NCBI GenBank assembly: GCA_029844215.1
Contig: CM056728.1
Location: 89,279,676-89,343,675 of the forward strand
Source of the DNA: Przewalskia tangutica
Taxonomy: Eukaryota; Streptophyta; Magnoliopsida; Solanales; Solanaceae
Direction: 5' to 3'
DNA length: 64,000 nt
The notes under the pieces were generated by a model. The model ran no database searches and had not been told where the DNA came from. It saw only the letters and a program-made list of their open reading frames with translations. The stretch's first letter is position 1. Each line of letters starts with the position of its first letter. Positions 46,061 through 57,271 of the stretch are shown here, in pieces. The position numbers and the translations under genes were made by a program.

Positions 46061-47665
46061 GGGTTCGTTTGTTTGATTCTGATAGTAATGGAGTTCGGGT
46101 TCGAGAGGTTGCCGAGTCTTCCATCGTCGAGGAGGTGAAGAGGCGACAGTATGAGGATCCGATCATGGTACGGTATCTAGATGCAGCTCTTCAGAAGGAG
46201 AAGAGTCTACTTGAGGTAGCGCCAGATGGGGTGCTAAGATTTGAGGGCCGGTTGTGTGTTCCCGATATGACAGGACTTCGTCAGCAGACTCTGGGGGAGG
46301 CACACAGTGCTCGTTATTCTATTCACCCGGGGTCGACTAAGATGTACCATGACCTCAGGTGTATCTATTGGTGGGATGGCACGAAGAGGACGCGTTGAGT
46401 TTGTGGCGCAGCGCCGAATTGTCGCCAGGTCGAGTTGAGCACCGAGCACCGTGGGCTATCGCAGTTATTGATATTCGACCGGAAGTGGGAGGTGGTAAAT
46501 ATGGATTTTTTTACAGGATTACCTCACACTCAGAGGAAGCATGATTCCATCTGGGTTATTGTCGACAGGCTGACGAAATCAGCCCACTTTCTGCCAGTCA
46601 GGACGACTTTTTCGGCCGAGGATTATGCTAGATTATATATTAGAGAGATTGTGAGACTGCACGGAGTGCCTATATTGATCATTTCGCATGTGGAGCCCGG
46701 TTCTCGCTAACTTCGGAGGTCTTTCCGAAGGATTAGGACACAGTGAGTCTCGATCTGCGTTTCATCCTCGTAATCGACGACAGCCGAACGCACTATCATC
46801 CGCACTCGAGGATATGTTGCGGGCTTGTGTTATTGATTTCAGGGGTAGCTGGGATGATCATTTACCTCTTGTGGAGTTTGCTTATAACAACAGCTACCAT
46901 TCTAGTATCCAGATGACGCCTTATGAGGCCTTATACGGGAGGAAGTGCAGGTCACCGATAGGTTGGTTTGAGGTGGGAAAAGTTCGGTTGGTCGGGCCAG
47001 ACTTGATTCAGCAGGCAGTGGATAAGGTGAAGCTTATCCAGGAGCGGTTATTGTCAGCTCAGAGTCGACAGAAGTCGTATGCAGATCATCGGCATCGACA
47101 CTTGGAGTTTGAGGTAGATGATTGGGTCTTCCTGAAGGTATCACTCATGAAGGGCGTGATGAGATTTGGGAAGAAAGGGAAACTTAGCCCAATGTACATT
47201 GGGCCTTATCAGATTGTCCGTAGGGTAGACAAGGTTGCCTATGAGTTGTATCTGTCGTCCGATCTGGAGGCAGTACACCCAGTTTTTCATATATCTATGT
47301 TGCGGAAATGTATTGGAGATCCATCTAGAGTGCACCCGATTCATGATGTCCAGGTGACAGAGGGGTTATCGTATGAGGAGAGTCCCATAGCGATTCTCGA
47401 TCGCCAGGTTAGGCGACTTTGGACAAAGGATGTGGCTTCCGTCAAGGTCTTATGGCGGAACAAGAACAGGGAAGAGATGACGTGGGAAGCAGAGGAGGAC
47501 ATGATGAAGAAGTATCCTCACTTGTTCCCTACACCTCCAGGTAACCCACTATCCTGCTTGTTAGTTTTAATTTGGCAATTATGCTTAAGTATTGTTGTGG
47601 CATGTGGAGCGTCTTTATTTGCAAGAGAAATAGTTAAGAGGGTCTATGTCGAGATTGTGATTTGA
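46061..47665 (+). pseudogene. Gypsy integrase with chromodomain-like tail, interior 2
   Basis: The zinc-binding module reads HPGSTKMYHDLRCIYWWDG up to a shift near 46385. The core starts WEVVNMDFFTGLPHTQRKHD (first Asp). At 46680-46740 the segment that should give SDRGAQF is scrambled by small indels (ISHVEPGS), destroying the second catalytic Asp in this copy. The frame from 46688 to 47665 restores the C-terminal half: LPLVEFAYNNSYHSSIQM, GPYQIVRRVDKVAYELY, the RRLWTKDVASVKVLW and MTWEAEEDM tail. Confidence 0.9.
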
Positions 47666-47700
47666 GTAAGCCTAGAGGGAACATTCGGGACAAATGTTTC

Positions 47701-47713
47701 TAAGGGGGGAGAA
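47701..47713 (+). other. Polypurine tract, interior 2
   Basis: TAAGGGGGGAGAA before LTR3. Confidence 0.9.
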
Positions 47714-49256
47714 TGTTACACCCCGTAGTTCAGGTCATGCGTATGAGAGCATACGAAAGGGGTTAAGACTTAAAATTTTCGAAAGATAGGTTGACATACT
47801 ACGTGCGGTATTTTGGACTTAGCAAGTGGATTGACCGAAGAGGTATGTGGAACTTTCCTATCTCTTGAGCATGAATAGCTTACCTATATAGTACGATAGA
47901 CGTACAAGGTTTTGATATCCCTTACTTGTTTTAAGGATGACCAAGTTTTGTGAGTAAGGGGGGATTAACTCATTTCTTTAAAAAGTATTAAGGATGTCTT
48001 GAGTTTTCAAAGTTAAGGGACTTGATGTGCTCAAGTATATGATGTTTGTTTCTTTTAAAAAAAAGTGTAAGTCCCTTGGGTTTAGGAAAATGTATTTGAC
48101 TAAGGTATAACGTTAATATAATGACTTTATGGGAAGTTGATTATATTAGCTTTATGGAAAGTTAATAAAGGAAGATTTACTCTAAGTAAAATGAGTACGG
48201 ATAAATGATTTGAAGTTGTGAAAGGCAAATTGATTTTTAAGGCATTAATTGCCTAAGATTTTAAAAGAGTAGAAGTACATATTATAGTACTTTGGGTTAA
48301 ATTCCCGGATTTCAGAAAGACATGTTAGTGCCTAAGTAAACTAAAATGAGAATGTGTATGAACAAGATTAATAAGAAGTTAAGGGGTTTTCTTAACTTGC
48401 TTGTATTATGTGTGATAGCCGGTTTGTGCTAATGATATATATATATATATTATTATTTATTACGGGGTCATTCCCCTGGTTGTGGCATTTGCATATTCTG
48501 TGGATTTGCTACCCACGATGCGAGTAATACCTCATGCGAGTCGGTAGGGCTCATGCGGGTGAAATAGTCTCATGCGGGTGAGTACAACCTATGCGAGAAA
48601 TACCTCATGCGGGTCCACATGACCCATGCAGGTGAAATAGTCCCAGGAGTAGGAGTGCTTAATGACATCATGCTGGATGACCTTGCTTTGACCATGAGCT
48701 TCCTATTTTCATGCAGTATAGTATATGCTTGATATTCTCATTATTAGTAAGGCACAGTGTTCTGTAAACTGATTTTTATACATGTCTCCAGTTATTTTAG
48801 ACTTATGAGGTATTTTCAGTATTTTCCAGTTTCGCATACTTAGTACATATTGTGTACCGAATTCTTCTGGCCGCTCATGCCGCAGTGGGTAAGGTGGTGG
48901 ATCCTTATTCTTAGGATCACCGGTGCCGTGTCGAAGCTCCATTCTCCGAGGCTTGTTTTTGTGCACGTTTTCCACGATCAGTAGGTATTATGTACATTCA
49001 GGGGTATGGCAGGGCCCTGTCCCGCCACAGTTGTTATTCCTAGAGGTCTGTAGTCACGTTTGTGGTTTGGGCTGTAAGAACAAGTTGTACTTTTGATTAA
49101 GTATATTTTTATGGAAGACAGCCTTATCGGCTTGCCAGTGATGTTTACTTTATACAGGCTTATGCGTTATGTATGTTCCGCTGCTATTCTCTGATGTATA
49201 CCTGACGGGGTGCCCCGGTAGGGCACCAGTCGCGGCCCCGGGGTCGGGTCGTGACA
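47714..49256 (+). repeat. LTR3 of complex F
   Basis: 1543 bp. Hairpin GGTGCCC/GGGCACC intact at 49209-49227. Followed by the GAAAT duplication. Confidence 0.95.
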
Positions 49257-49261
49257 GAAAT

Positions 49262-50290
49262 CACCCTGATATGGGTTGTTTCGGGCCACCATCGGTGGAA
49301 CCGGGTGGGCAGCATATCCGGACTGACCATGGTGGGCGCGAGTGTCGGGGTCTGGGACAACGGACTATGACAATGATGAATTAGAAGGGGGTTCAGACCA
49401 TCATTTAGGAAGTCGTAGGAATGCCGATGTGACGAGTTTAGTGAGGCAAAAAGGAATTGAGACTCATAAAATAAGACATGGCATGAAATAATTATTTTAC
49501 GGCTTGATAGTTTATAGCAAGAGTAACCACGATGGTTGGTGGGATAACCAAGAAATATATACAAAAAATATCGGGGTTGGAGTTTGTGAGTGATCGGGTG
49601 GAGAGGATAACATAGACATCCGAAGACACACAAGTATTGGTAAGAGGGATTCCTATGAAATAGAACTTGAGTGGGCGACCGTAGAGCTAGAGACTTGTTT
49701 GGGATTATGTTGAGAAGATAGGTGGACATGGATAGTGCGTAATACCAAAATTGAGGGGGAATTGAGGGGGAATTGAGGCTTGGGCAAATAGGACATGAAT
49801 TAGGTTATTTATGGTTCATATTTTTCGTTCGACTTTACCATTTTGAGAGGAGGTGTGAGGGCAGGAAAAACAAAAGGTAAGACCGTTATTGGAGTAAAAC
49901 TATTTGAATTGATTATTATTGAATTTCTCTGCCATTGTCACATTGAAAATATTTAATGCTCTTTTCAAATTGTGTTTTTTCGAGAGCACTAACTAAGAAA
50001 AAATGGGGTAGATCTGGGATTTATTGCCAATTGAAAAAGTCCATAGAAAGTTAGAATAATCATCCAAGACAACACATAATATCGATGGTCAGTCGTACTT
50101 AAAATAGGGGACGTCCATAAATCACTATGTATGATATCGAAAGACATTAAAGTACAATTTGTGAATGCATAAAGTGGTAATTTAACATGTTTCCCAAAAA
50201 TACAAGATTCATATATAGGAGTCTTAGAAATATGGTTGCATTGAATAAAATTATTGTTTCTAAGGGAGTGTAAAACAGAATCTCCCGGAT
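49262..50290 (-). pseudogene. Copia integrase (element E)
   Basis: On the minus strand the first part (about 49795-50000) gives pieces of the core, with CPHTSSQNGKVERK as the block around the catalytic Glu. The open frame 49184-49729 continues TYLLNIIPNKSLALRSPTQV, VFGCLCYPLHPI and LGYPTNHRGYSCY, the usual C-terminal integrase blocks. A 12-bp AATTGAGGGGGA duplication near 49752-49779 sits in the coding track. The frame beyond 49262 continues at 34415 on the far side of complex F. Confidence 0.85.
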
Positions 50291-50306
50291 GTTCTACTCT
50301 AGAATG

Positions 50307-50951
50307 TCATAAGAAAGACGAAAGAGCAGCAAAGGTTGATGGAACGGAGGTCGGTTTGTTGACGACATTTGAAATAGGGTATAGATCTTCGGTGCTATGA
50401 CATCTCATTATTCGTCTCTCTGTCGTAAAATCCTTCATAGAAAAACCAAAAAGATCAAAGTCAAAGAAAATATTATTATCAATTGTGAAACATTGCATAG
50501 AGATTAGATTCTTAATGAGTTTAGGAGTATGAAGGACATTTATTAAAATTAGTGGTGAATGTGGTGGGGATAAGGATGAATGATCAAACCCCCAAATAAG
50601 AATACCTTGTCCACTAGCAGCAAGAATATTCTGATTTAAATTACTCAAATTGGAATACGACGATAGAGTACCTTGTGATGTCGTCATGTGAGATATAACG
50701 ACTGTGTCCATATACCAATTATTGTTTAGAGCATTGAGTGACATTGTGTTCATAGCTGCCTCAATATCAGTCGGTGCATAAGTTGAGGGCGATGGGGGGC
50801 TGTGCTGTGTAGGCCTGTTGTGGACGTGTGTCGAGTATGTCAGGTTGGGCCTATCGGTTCGGAGGTAGAGTATATGAGGATATCGAATAAGGGCAAAGAG
50901 GAGAGGCCCATGATGGTAGAGCCCACGCGACCCACGGCGGGTAGGCGACAC
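50307..50951 (-). pseudogene. Copia protease (element E)
   Basis: The ORF contains NNWYMDTVVISHMTTSQGTL, the copia protease active-site block. The usual WxxDTGAT(S)H form has VV in place of GA, so the catalytic Asp is kept but the next residues are abnormal. ILINVLHTPKLIKNLIS then gives the second protease block, and GFSMKDFTTERRIMRC the gag-pre-integrase start. It is open over 214 codons but ends in the integrase region with frame loss. Confidence 0.8.
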
Positions 50952-51272
50952 GGAGAGGCCGCTACCACCGCCGCGTCGCCGGCCGCTATTTCTGTCGGCG
51001 GATTGCCCTTCCCACCGCTGCTACCGCAATTCGTCTGCCATGACACTTGCCGGACTGCCGGCCCTGGCGGTTGTTGCGGGTCGATTTAGGATGATGCGGG
51101 TCCTCAGGTCGGCGGTGATGGCTGTGGAGGCCCTGACTTCGACGGAGGGCTCAACGGTGGTGGTGAGGGTGGCATCGGCAATGCTCGCCCTAGTGGTGTT
51201 GTACTTGATTTTTCAGGTTTTCTCAAGAATTAGCTTTGAACGGGCCTCATAAAATGGAGGTAACGACGTGCA

Positions 51273-51740
51273 TTATTGAAGGATGGTAGCAACTCCATCA
51301 TATGATTCAATTAAGCCTGCAATAAGTTGCATGACCAATCGTTGATTTGTGACTGGTGCGCCAACATTGGAGAGTTGGTGCAAGCATCTTGAGTTCTTGA
51401 CAATATGCAGACACGTTTGAGAAATCGTCCTGATGAACGTCATTGAACCGATTTTCAAGGTATAACGCATGTTGAATTTTGTTGCCGTGGAAAATACATT
51501 CCAAACATTCCCACGTTTGGTAGGCAGTGGCATCAGTATCAATGATTGTGTGCAACAGATCATTATAGATCATGTCGTATATCCACTAGAGGACCTTGAC
51601 ATCCAAACGAGACCAAAGTGCATCATCAGTAGTCTCCACTATTTCACAATGGTGATTTTTTTCAATTAACTGTAACTCCGGTGGAATTAGAGAATTAAAG
51701 CCATTTTGGTGAAGTTGTGGGTTCATAGGGTTTTGTTGGG
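51273..51740 (-). pseudogene. Copia gag (element E)
   Basis: Starting from an ATG near 51732 the minus strand reads MNPQLHQNGFNSLIPPELQ, then a TAG near 51580, then MIYNDLLHTIIDTDATAYQT and HALYLENRFNDVHQDDFSNV. This is the gag-polypeptide (UBN2-type) domain of copia elements: LWxxL, then AxxxWxxL, then LxxxxxxxKM. LKMLAPTLQCW follows before a frame shift near 51380. From 50952 to 51272 the frame is degenerate and includes a Gly/Pro-rich linker; no zinc knuckle is visible. Confidence 0.75.
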
Positions 51741-51770
51741 TTCATGTACGCAGAAATTTGAAATTTGTGT

Positions 51771-52430
51771 TTCAAACGACAAACTGTAGGATGATTATGC
51801 AGTAATATAAAACACATGTAAATATAACATGTATGTATAATCGTAATGCATTGAAAGAACACTTACGGTTTTGTAATTCTGGAGTCTTTTAGTAATCTGA
51901 GGGTGCACACGCAATTGATCCTCGATAGCAAGTTCCTAGAACTCCGATGTATACCTCCTTCGAACAGCTAGAAAATTCGGCAAAGGTTCGAAAGAATTTT
52001 GATTCTAGGACTCTAAGACTTAGAATAGTATAAATGAATTGTGTATTGAATAATGAATAAGTCCCTCTATTTATAGTTGCGTTTTAGGTCTAAAACGCAG
52101 CTAGGGTTTCACGTGGCCAGACCCATAAAATGAGGCACAGTGGGTCAGTCAGACTGGTCCACTGCGGCAGCGCGACTCAAATAGGACGCGTCGCGGCCCT
52201 CATCCGGTTTGGGACGTCATCTCATTTTCATTTTAATTATATCTGAAATCCAAACTCGACTTAATAAATAATCATTATTCATTCAAATGTCTCGATCATA
52301 AATCGAACATTTATATTTTCTCATTACATCCTTAGATCGAAGGAACAATTGACATAGTGTTACCCTACAGGCCTTCACATATTGATACTAATCATATTAG
52401 GGTCTACACGTAACTCCTAGACGGCGCCGG
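51771..52430 (-). promoter_or_regulatory. LTR-like promoter block upstream of element E gag
   Basis: The minus strand has CTATAAATAGAGGG (TATA box at 52069-52076), then about 330 bp of leader-like sequence before the gag ATG. This is what the missing 5' LTR and leader of element E would look like, yet it does not match the short LTR at 32336-32534. It may be part of a different element or a recombined 5' end. Confidence 0.4.
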
Positions 52431-53128
52431 AAAACGAACTCAATATGTGAAATACATTTACACAAATCTAGTAAACTGAACCCTTATGTGGGAAGATAAA
52501 ATCCTTTCATTCACGATGCACTCGATCAAGCTTAGGATTTGACAAGTGTCTATCCAAATGGCTTCATCATTATATCTCATATATATTAGTTGAGAACAAG
52601 ATCATATCCTAGATATGTCTATTGTGTTGGCCAACGACTTAGTCAACCTAATATCACTGAGAAGTTGAGTGCTCTCTCAAATATACATTCGAGGAATGAA
52701 TTCTAATCTTGGCTAAATTACCACCTTTAATCCACATCATAATGTACCCAATACAAGTCGTATCTCAACCTATAAGGTTATGAATTTACTTCTTCCTTAG
52801 TGTTCCCCATAAATCTAACGAACTTTAGGTAAAGATTATAGATTACTATAGATATTCATGAAACGATCAAAGAAATCCAATAAAAAAAATTTGTGCTTTC
52901 ATGCATAGGACTAAAGGTATGAAAAATCATTTTTGTAAGATGAAATCTTATACTCCTTCCGCTCCTCTTTAACTGATTTTCTAACATTTTAATTGTTACC
53001 AAAATAAAAGAGATTTCTTAAGAAATCAAGAAGATATTATTATTTTTCTTTCTAAAATTACCTTTATCTAAGAAGTACAAGAATTTTTTTTAAAAGGCTT
53101 GATGGAGCAGGGCAAAAGTAGAAAAAAG
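52431..53128. other. AT-rich sequence, no gene seen
   Basis: No coding signal. TACTCCTTCCGCTCCTCTTT near 52950-52970 resembles a Stowaway-type MITE end, but a matching second end is not convincing. Confidence 0.4.
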
Positions 53129-53137
53129 GTTTAAAGG

Positions 53138-53327
53138 GACCACTAAAATATGTAGTGCAATGGATGAGGATACTCCTCCCTTAATTAGAGGTTTCGGGTT
53201 CGAACTTTGATAAGGAAAAATCCTTGGTAGGGAGCACTTCCCCCGAATGAGCCCTAGGCAGCATGAATTCGGATATAGTCGGGCTTCAATACGGGTACCT
53301 GACACCGGGTGAGAAGACCAAAAAAAT
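53138..53327 (+). mobile_element. tRNA-derived SINE
   Basis: About 190 bp with RNA polymerase III box A TAGTGCAATGG (53153-53163) and box B GGTTCGAAC (53197-53205), an A-run near the end, and similar flanks GTTTAAAGG (53129-53137) and GTTAAAAGG (53328-53336), an imperfect target duplication. A and B box spacing fits plant SINEs. The overlapping minus ORF is chance. Confidence 0.7.
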
Positions 53328-53337
53328 GTTAAAAGGT

Positions 53338-53548
53338 ATATGATATTGTTAAATAAAAGTATATTGTATGTATATTAGACAAAACAGTCCGGCCGAAGCC
53401 CACAGGTCCAATCAGTCTTGACCGAGACTTGGCCCATCCGTGACATAGCCCATCTCGGCTTTTGGTATATTATTATATATTTGGTATATTATTGTATTAG
53501 TCTTGTACCTTACTTAGTAGTGCAATATTATCATAATTGTATAATTAG
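53338..53548. other. Spacer before the Ogre/Tat-type LTR
   Basis: Includes TTTGGTATATTATTATATAT repeats and a GGCCGAAGCCCACAGG stretch of unknown origin. Confidence 0.4.
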
Positions 53549-55937
53549 TGTTGACACCCAATTTTGTCCCAGCTTTTCTATTATTTGTTGCAATTTTAAG
53601 TATTTTGGACAATCATTTTTTATCATCATTTTTTGCATTTTTATCATCACTTTTTTCATTTTTCCATGTTATCCTATTTTTCCAAAGTGACATCACATTT
53701 TTTATATTTTATTAAGCATTAAGTATTTTAAATATTATATTTTTATTATTATTATTACACCATCATTTTATTTTAATAATTTTTGCATCTCTTTAAATCA
53801 TTTTTTTTTATAATAAACCTTTTTTGTATCTTAACCCACAACCTTTTTTTTATTATTTCTAAATTCATCCTAAAACATTCTACCCAAACCCAAAACAAGG
53901 TCCAAAGGCCAATCCAATACCCCAAAACTGAGGCCCAATCGGCCTAGACCTCCCTAAAAAGCCAACTCCCATCTTTTATTATCACCCCCATAATTTAACA
54001 CCAAAACCTAAAACCAAAAGAAAAATAAACCTAAACCCTATCCTCTAAATCCGCCGCCGCCGCCCAATTCCCGCCGGATTTTCCGGGCAAAAAATCCATC
54101 GGAAAATTTGGTCCCTTCTCCCTCACTCCTCTATATCACAATCCCCCATTTCTCATTCTTGGAGGACCCCGAATTCTTTACCCCCTCCTCTCTAAACCAC
54201 CGTCGCCCACTCCAATCGGTCGGAACTCCGGCGAACCTTATCCATACCACCAACAACACTATCACAACACCTCACACCGGAAACCTTATCTCCCTTACCA
54301 CCACCACCACTGCCCCAACGAACCACCCACACACACTGGTGAGCATCCCAACACCCGCACAAATGCATACCCCGACCTTCATCTCTCTCTTTGTTTTTTT
54401 CAACGAATTGAAACCGCTGGAGTTTGATCCGCCACATAGAACCTCAACTCCTTGTCCCCTTTACACCGCGTCATCTCTGTCTTGGCGGAGCTAACCACCG
54501 GCGACTGGCGGAGAGGTTGTTTGGTCTAGAATCCTCACCAGAGTACACCATTAACTTCGGCGACGTTTTTTAGTTGTTTTTATCCTTCTTGTGGCTATTA
54601 TATTATTTTTGGAACTGATTTAGTCTCTTTAACATTTTTTCCGGTGACCTTTGTTCGGTTTATCTTTTGGGGGTTTGTTGGCTGATTTTGGCCATGTTGC
54701 TGAATTGATTTTTGGGCTATTTTGTTACTGATTTTTTGGATTATTTTTCTACTTATTTTTTGTTATTTGACTACTGATTTTTGGCCATTGTTGTTACTGA
54801 TTTTCGGCTATTTGTTGGACTGATTTTGGCCATGTTGCTGGATTGATTTTTGGCTATTTGGCTACTGATTTTTGGCTATTTTGTTGGACTGGTTTTTGGC
54901 CATTGTTGCTACTAATTTTCGGTTATTTGCTGGACTGATTTTGGACATGTTGCTGGACTGATTTTTGGGCTATTTGCTATTGATTTTTTGGCTATTTGGC
55001 TACTGGTTTTTGGCCATTATTGCTATTGATTTTTGGCTATTTTCGGACTGATTTTCACTGTGTTCCGGTCTGATTTGGGCGATTTTTCTCTTCTATTTTT
55101 ATTTAACTGACTTGAACATATTTTTGTTCCGGATGAACAGATGATACACTTTTATTTTACTGATTTGAACAAATGCTACACTTGGCCGATGAAGAAATCT
55201 TCGTCTGATTTTCAAGGCCTCCCATGTACAAAAGACGGGTTTTACTTTTGGTTTACTTATTAATTCTTGTCGTTGTTTGAGAATTATTTACTCTCTTACT
55301 AACACTTTTACTAAGTGTTTATACAGGTACCCAGAGATACATTTTGTGCAGAATGCCTAAAAAGGGCTAAAGAAGACAAGAAGATGCCCTTCAAAGTTTT
55401 ATTTATGTTGTATTTATTTTTATATTTATTTTTATTTTATTTTTTATTTTGTATTGCATTTTATTGTAATTGTAATTATTGAAAATGTTTAGAATAGGTA
55501 GATGTAGAATTAATAATTAAAAAGAATAGATTAAAATCGGAAATTGATAGTTTATTTATATTTAGGTTCGTCGCAATACTTTCAAACATTCTTATTTCCT
55601 TAAAGTACATATTTTTCAAATACATATTTTCTTAAGCCGATAAATAATTAACCTAGGTTTGATCGGATAACCGCAAGTTAGCGGATCTTAAAGAGTGTCT
55701 AACCTCTTTCCTTTAGGATAATAAAGAACCCTGATCCAGAATCTCATAATTTCGCAGACAATCATATGGAGATCAATTGCAATATTTTTATTGCAATAAT
55801 TCAAGTGTCCTAATTCACTTAAATAATTAGGTGGCGACTCCTCAACATAAGCATTTTTCTCAATCCAGGGAACCGCGCCAAAAGAGCAACGTTGCAGTTC
55901 CTTTCAGACTATGAGATAAAAAATGGGGGCGACAGCA
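53549..55937 (+). repeat. 5' LTR of the Ogre/Tat-type element
   Basis: 2389 bp, TG...CA. The first half is T-rich, then a C-rich block (about 53990-54500) with an unassigned Thr/Pro-rich 128-codon ORF that is probably fortuitous. Confidence 0.75.
54665..55080. repeat. Degenerate TTTTTGGCTATT minisatellite in LTR
   Basis: Variants of CTACTGATTTTTGGCTATTT and GGACTGATTTTGGCCATGTT alternate for about 400 bp with irregular 20-60 bp periodicity. Confidence 0.75.
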
Positions 55938-55955
55938 TGTCGACTCCGCTGGGGA
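55938..55955 (+). other. Primer-binding site of the Ogre/Tat-type element
   Basis: TGTCGACTCCGCTGGGGA begins right at the LTR end. Tat-lineage elements commonly carry a TGGCGACTCCGCTGGGG-type site; here one base differs. Confidence 0.7.
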
Positions 55956-57271
55956 AACCCAGTTCTTAACCATAGAAAACCCATGTTAATTAAATATTGT
56001 GCTTTATTTTATTGTAAATGCTTTAAATTGTTTGCTTTTAATTTTATAATTAACTGCTTTAATTGCTACATTATTTTACTGCTTTCCCTAAATTGGCATT
56101 CCGCTCACATTTCCTCCCTTTCGGAAATTGACATTATCACACACATACACGCGAGGTGCGCTTTGTGCATCAACAATTTTCTTTCATAAAACCCAAATTT
56201 AGGAGAGTTGACATATACGCGGAGTGTCCGGACCATCTGGTGGCCGTGTAGCCTTCTCACTCGAGTTGTCCACTCGGGAACCTTGTGTCTAGAAAGCCAA
56301 ATCATAGTAAATTTAGGATAGTGCTATACCACCCTTTATCTTAGGTCATGCATGCATACATCTTAGGTGGGTCGCACCTTGGTATCGTCTCCACAATTAG
56401 AAAATCCACCAAATTGTCAACGGGTTTCACAACCCAACGACCAATCAGCATATATGTGTAGCGTGATAATGATAGACGAATTCAAGCCTAATCATGACAT
56501 GCCAAAATTGGAAAATATACATTTATTTTTGTCTTTATTTCCAACAAAAGCATTAATATTTAGCAACTTGGATCAATCTGTCATAATCTCGCATATTTGG
56601 CGTTTAGGCCCACCTCTGGCATAAGAGAGGTCCCAGGCATATCAGGGCGCGCGCTCGATTTGCATGTTTTTTTGTTTACTACTGTTTGTTGCTAGCAACT
56701 ATGTACATATTATTTAAAGTAATAATTACCCGTTTCAAACTCTGTACATATTATTTAAAGTAATAATTATCCGTTTCAAACTCTGTACATATCATACCAT
56801 GTGCTTGCAACTCCGGGCATGAGTATTTGCCCTTTGCACTTCTACTGGGGCAACACCATATCTTTTGGTTCATGAGACAAAAGTTGTGCTACCAATGGAG
56901 TAGAGTAAATCTCTCTTGAACAACCCGACTCGGACCTTGTGAAACGTTAACCTACAGTCCGAGCAAACTAATCAGGGGAGTCTTTGATTATACTTTCACT
57001 CTCTCGCTTTTTTTTTTCTGTGGCTTTCCTACTCTCACTCATTTCCCGTATCTTTTGTAGGAAGACCGTCCTCACAAACAATCGGGGACGGTCATTCTAA
57101 AACATTAGCCCCGGAGATACTCCAGGAAAGAAAAATAAAAGCATGACAAAGAGGGTCGAAATATATTTTCAACTGAAAGGAGTCAATCAGCCTTCAGTCC
57201 GATCAAATCAAACAGAGGAGTCTTGACTATCATGTCATACTCTCACATTTTATTATTTTTCCGTCATTTTT
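55956..57271 (+). other. Leader of the Ogre/Tat-type element
   Basis: Non-coding as far as can be seen. It contains a 43-bp tandem (about 56702-56790, unit TGTACATATTATTTAAAGTA...) and a pair of related 55-bp segments (about 56951-57007 and 57195-57246, CAGTCCGA..AGGAGTCTT). Confidence 0.55.

Larger units (their letters stand above)
34421..49256 (+). mobile_element. Gypsy complex F: three LTRs, two interiors, one TSD
   Basis: The order is LTR1 (34421-35967), interior 1 (35968-41074), LTR2 (41075-42617), interior 2 (42618-47713), LTR3 (47714-49256). Every LTR starts TGTTACACCCCGTAG and ends CGTGACA. Only the outermost LTRs are flanked by a duplication, GAAAT at 34416-34420 and 49257-49261, so the tandem sits as one insertion. 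Each interior has its own primer-binding site, gag, protease, RT, RNase H, integrase with chromodomain-like tail, and polypurine tract. The domain order and C-terminal tail fit the Tekay/Del chromovirus group. The simplest history is unequal recombination between LTRs of two allelic or sister copies at one site. Confidence 0.95.
32336..51770 (-). mobile_element. Copia element E (minus), split by gypsy complex F
   Basis: Minus-strand copia domains run in correct order from high to low coordinate: gag (51273-51740), protease (50307-50951), integrase (49262-50290), then across the gypsy insertion to RT (33200-34415), RNase H (32538-33240) and a short 3' LTR (32336-32534). The insertion site carries GAAAT on both sides (34416-34420 and 49257-49261), so the two halves were one element. 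A matching 5' LTR is not visible above 51770. Motifs resemble the remnant at 1-1031, but LTR sequences differ. Confidence 0.88.
53549..57271 (+). mobile_element. Ogre/Tat-type gypsy element, 5' part only
   Basis: It starts TGTTGACACCCAATTTTGTC, typical of Ogre/TatV LTRs, and has a primer-binding site TGTCGACTCCGCTGGGGA after a 2.39-kb LTR. About 1.3 kb of leader follows before gypsy element G interrupts it at 57272. No gag-pol of this element is inside the window. The family name rests on LTR start and primer site, recalled rather than searched. Confidence 0.75.

Noticed and set aside
52950..53120. Stowaway-like MITE
   Set aside because: One end resembles a Stowaway terminus, but no matching inverted end or clear TA duplication is found.
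54108..54494. Thr/Pro-rich 128-codon ORF as a host gene
   Set aside because: It lies wholly inside the Ogre/Tat-type LTR, has low complexity and no domain, and is explained by a C-rich stretch.
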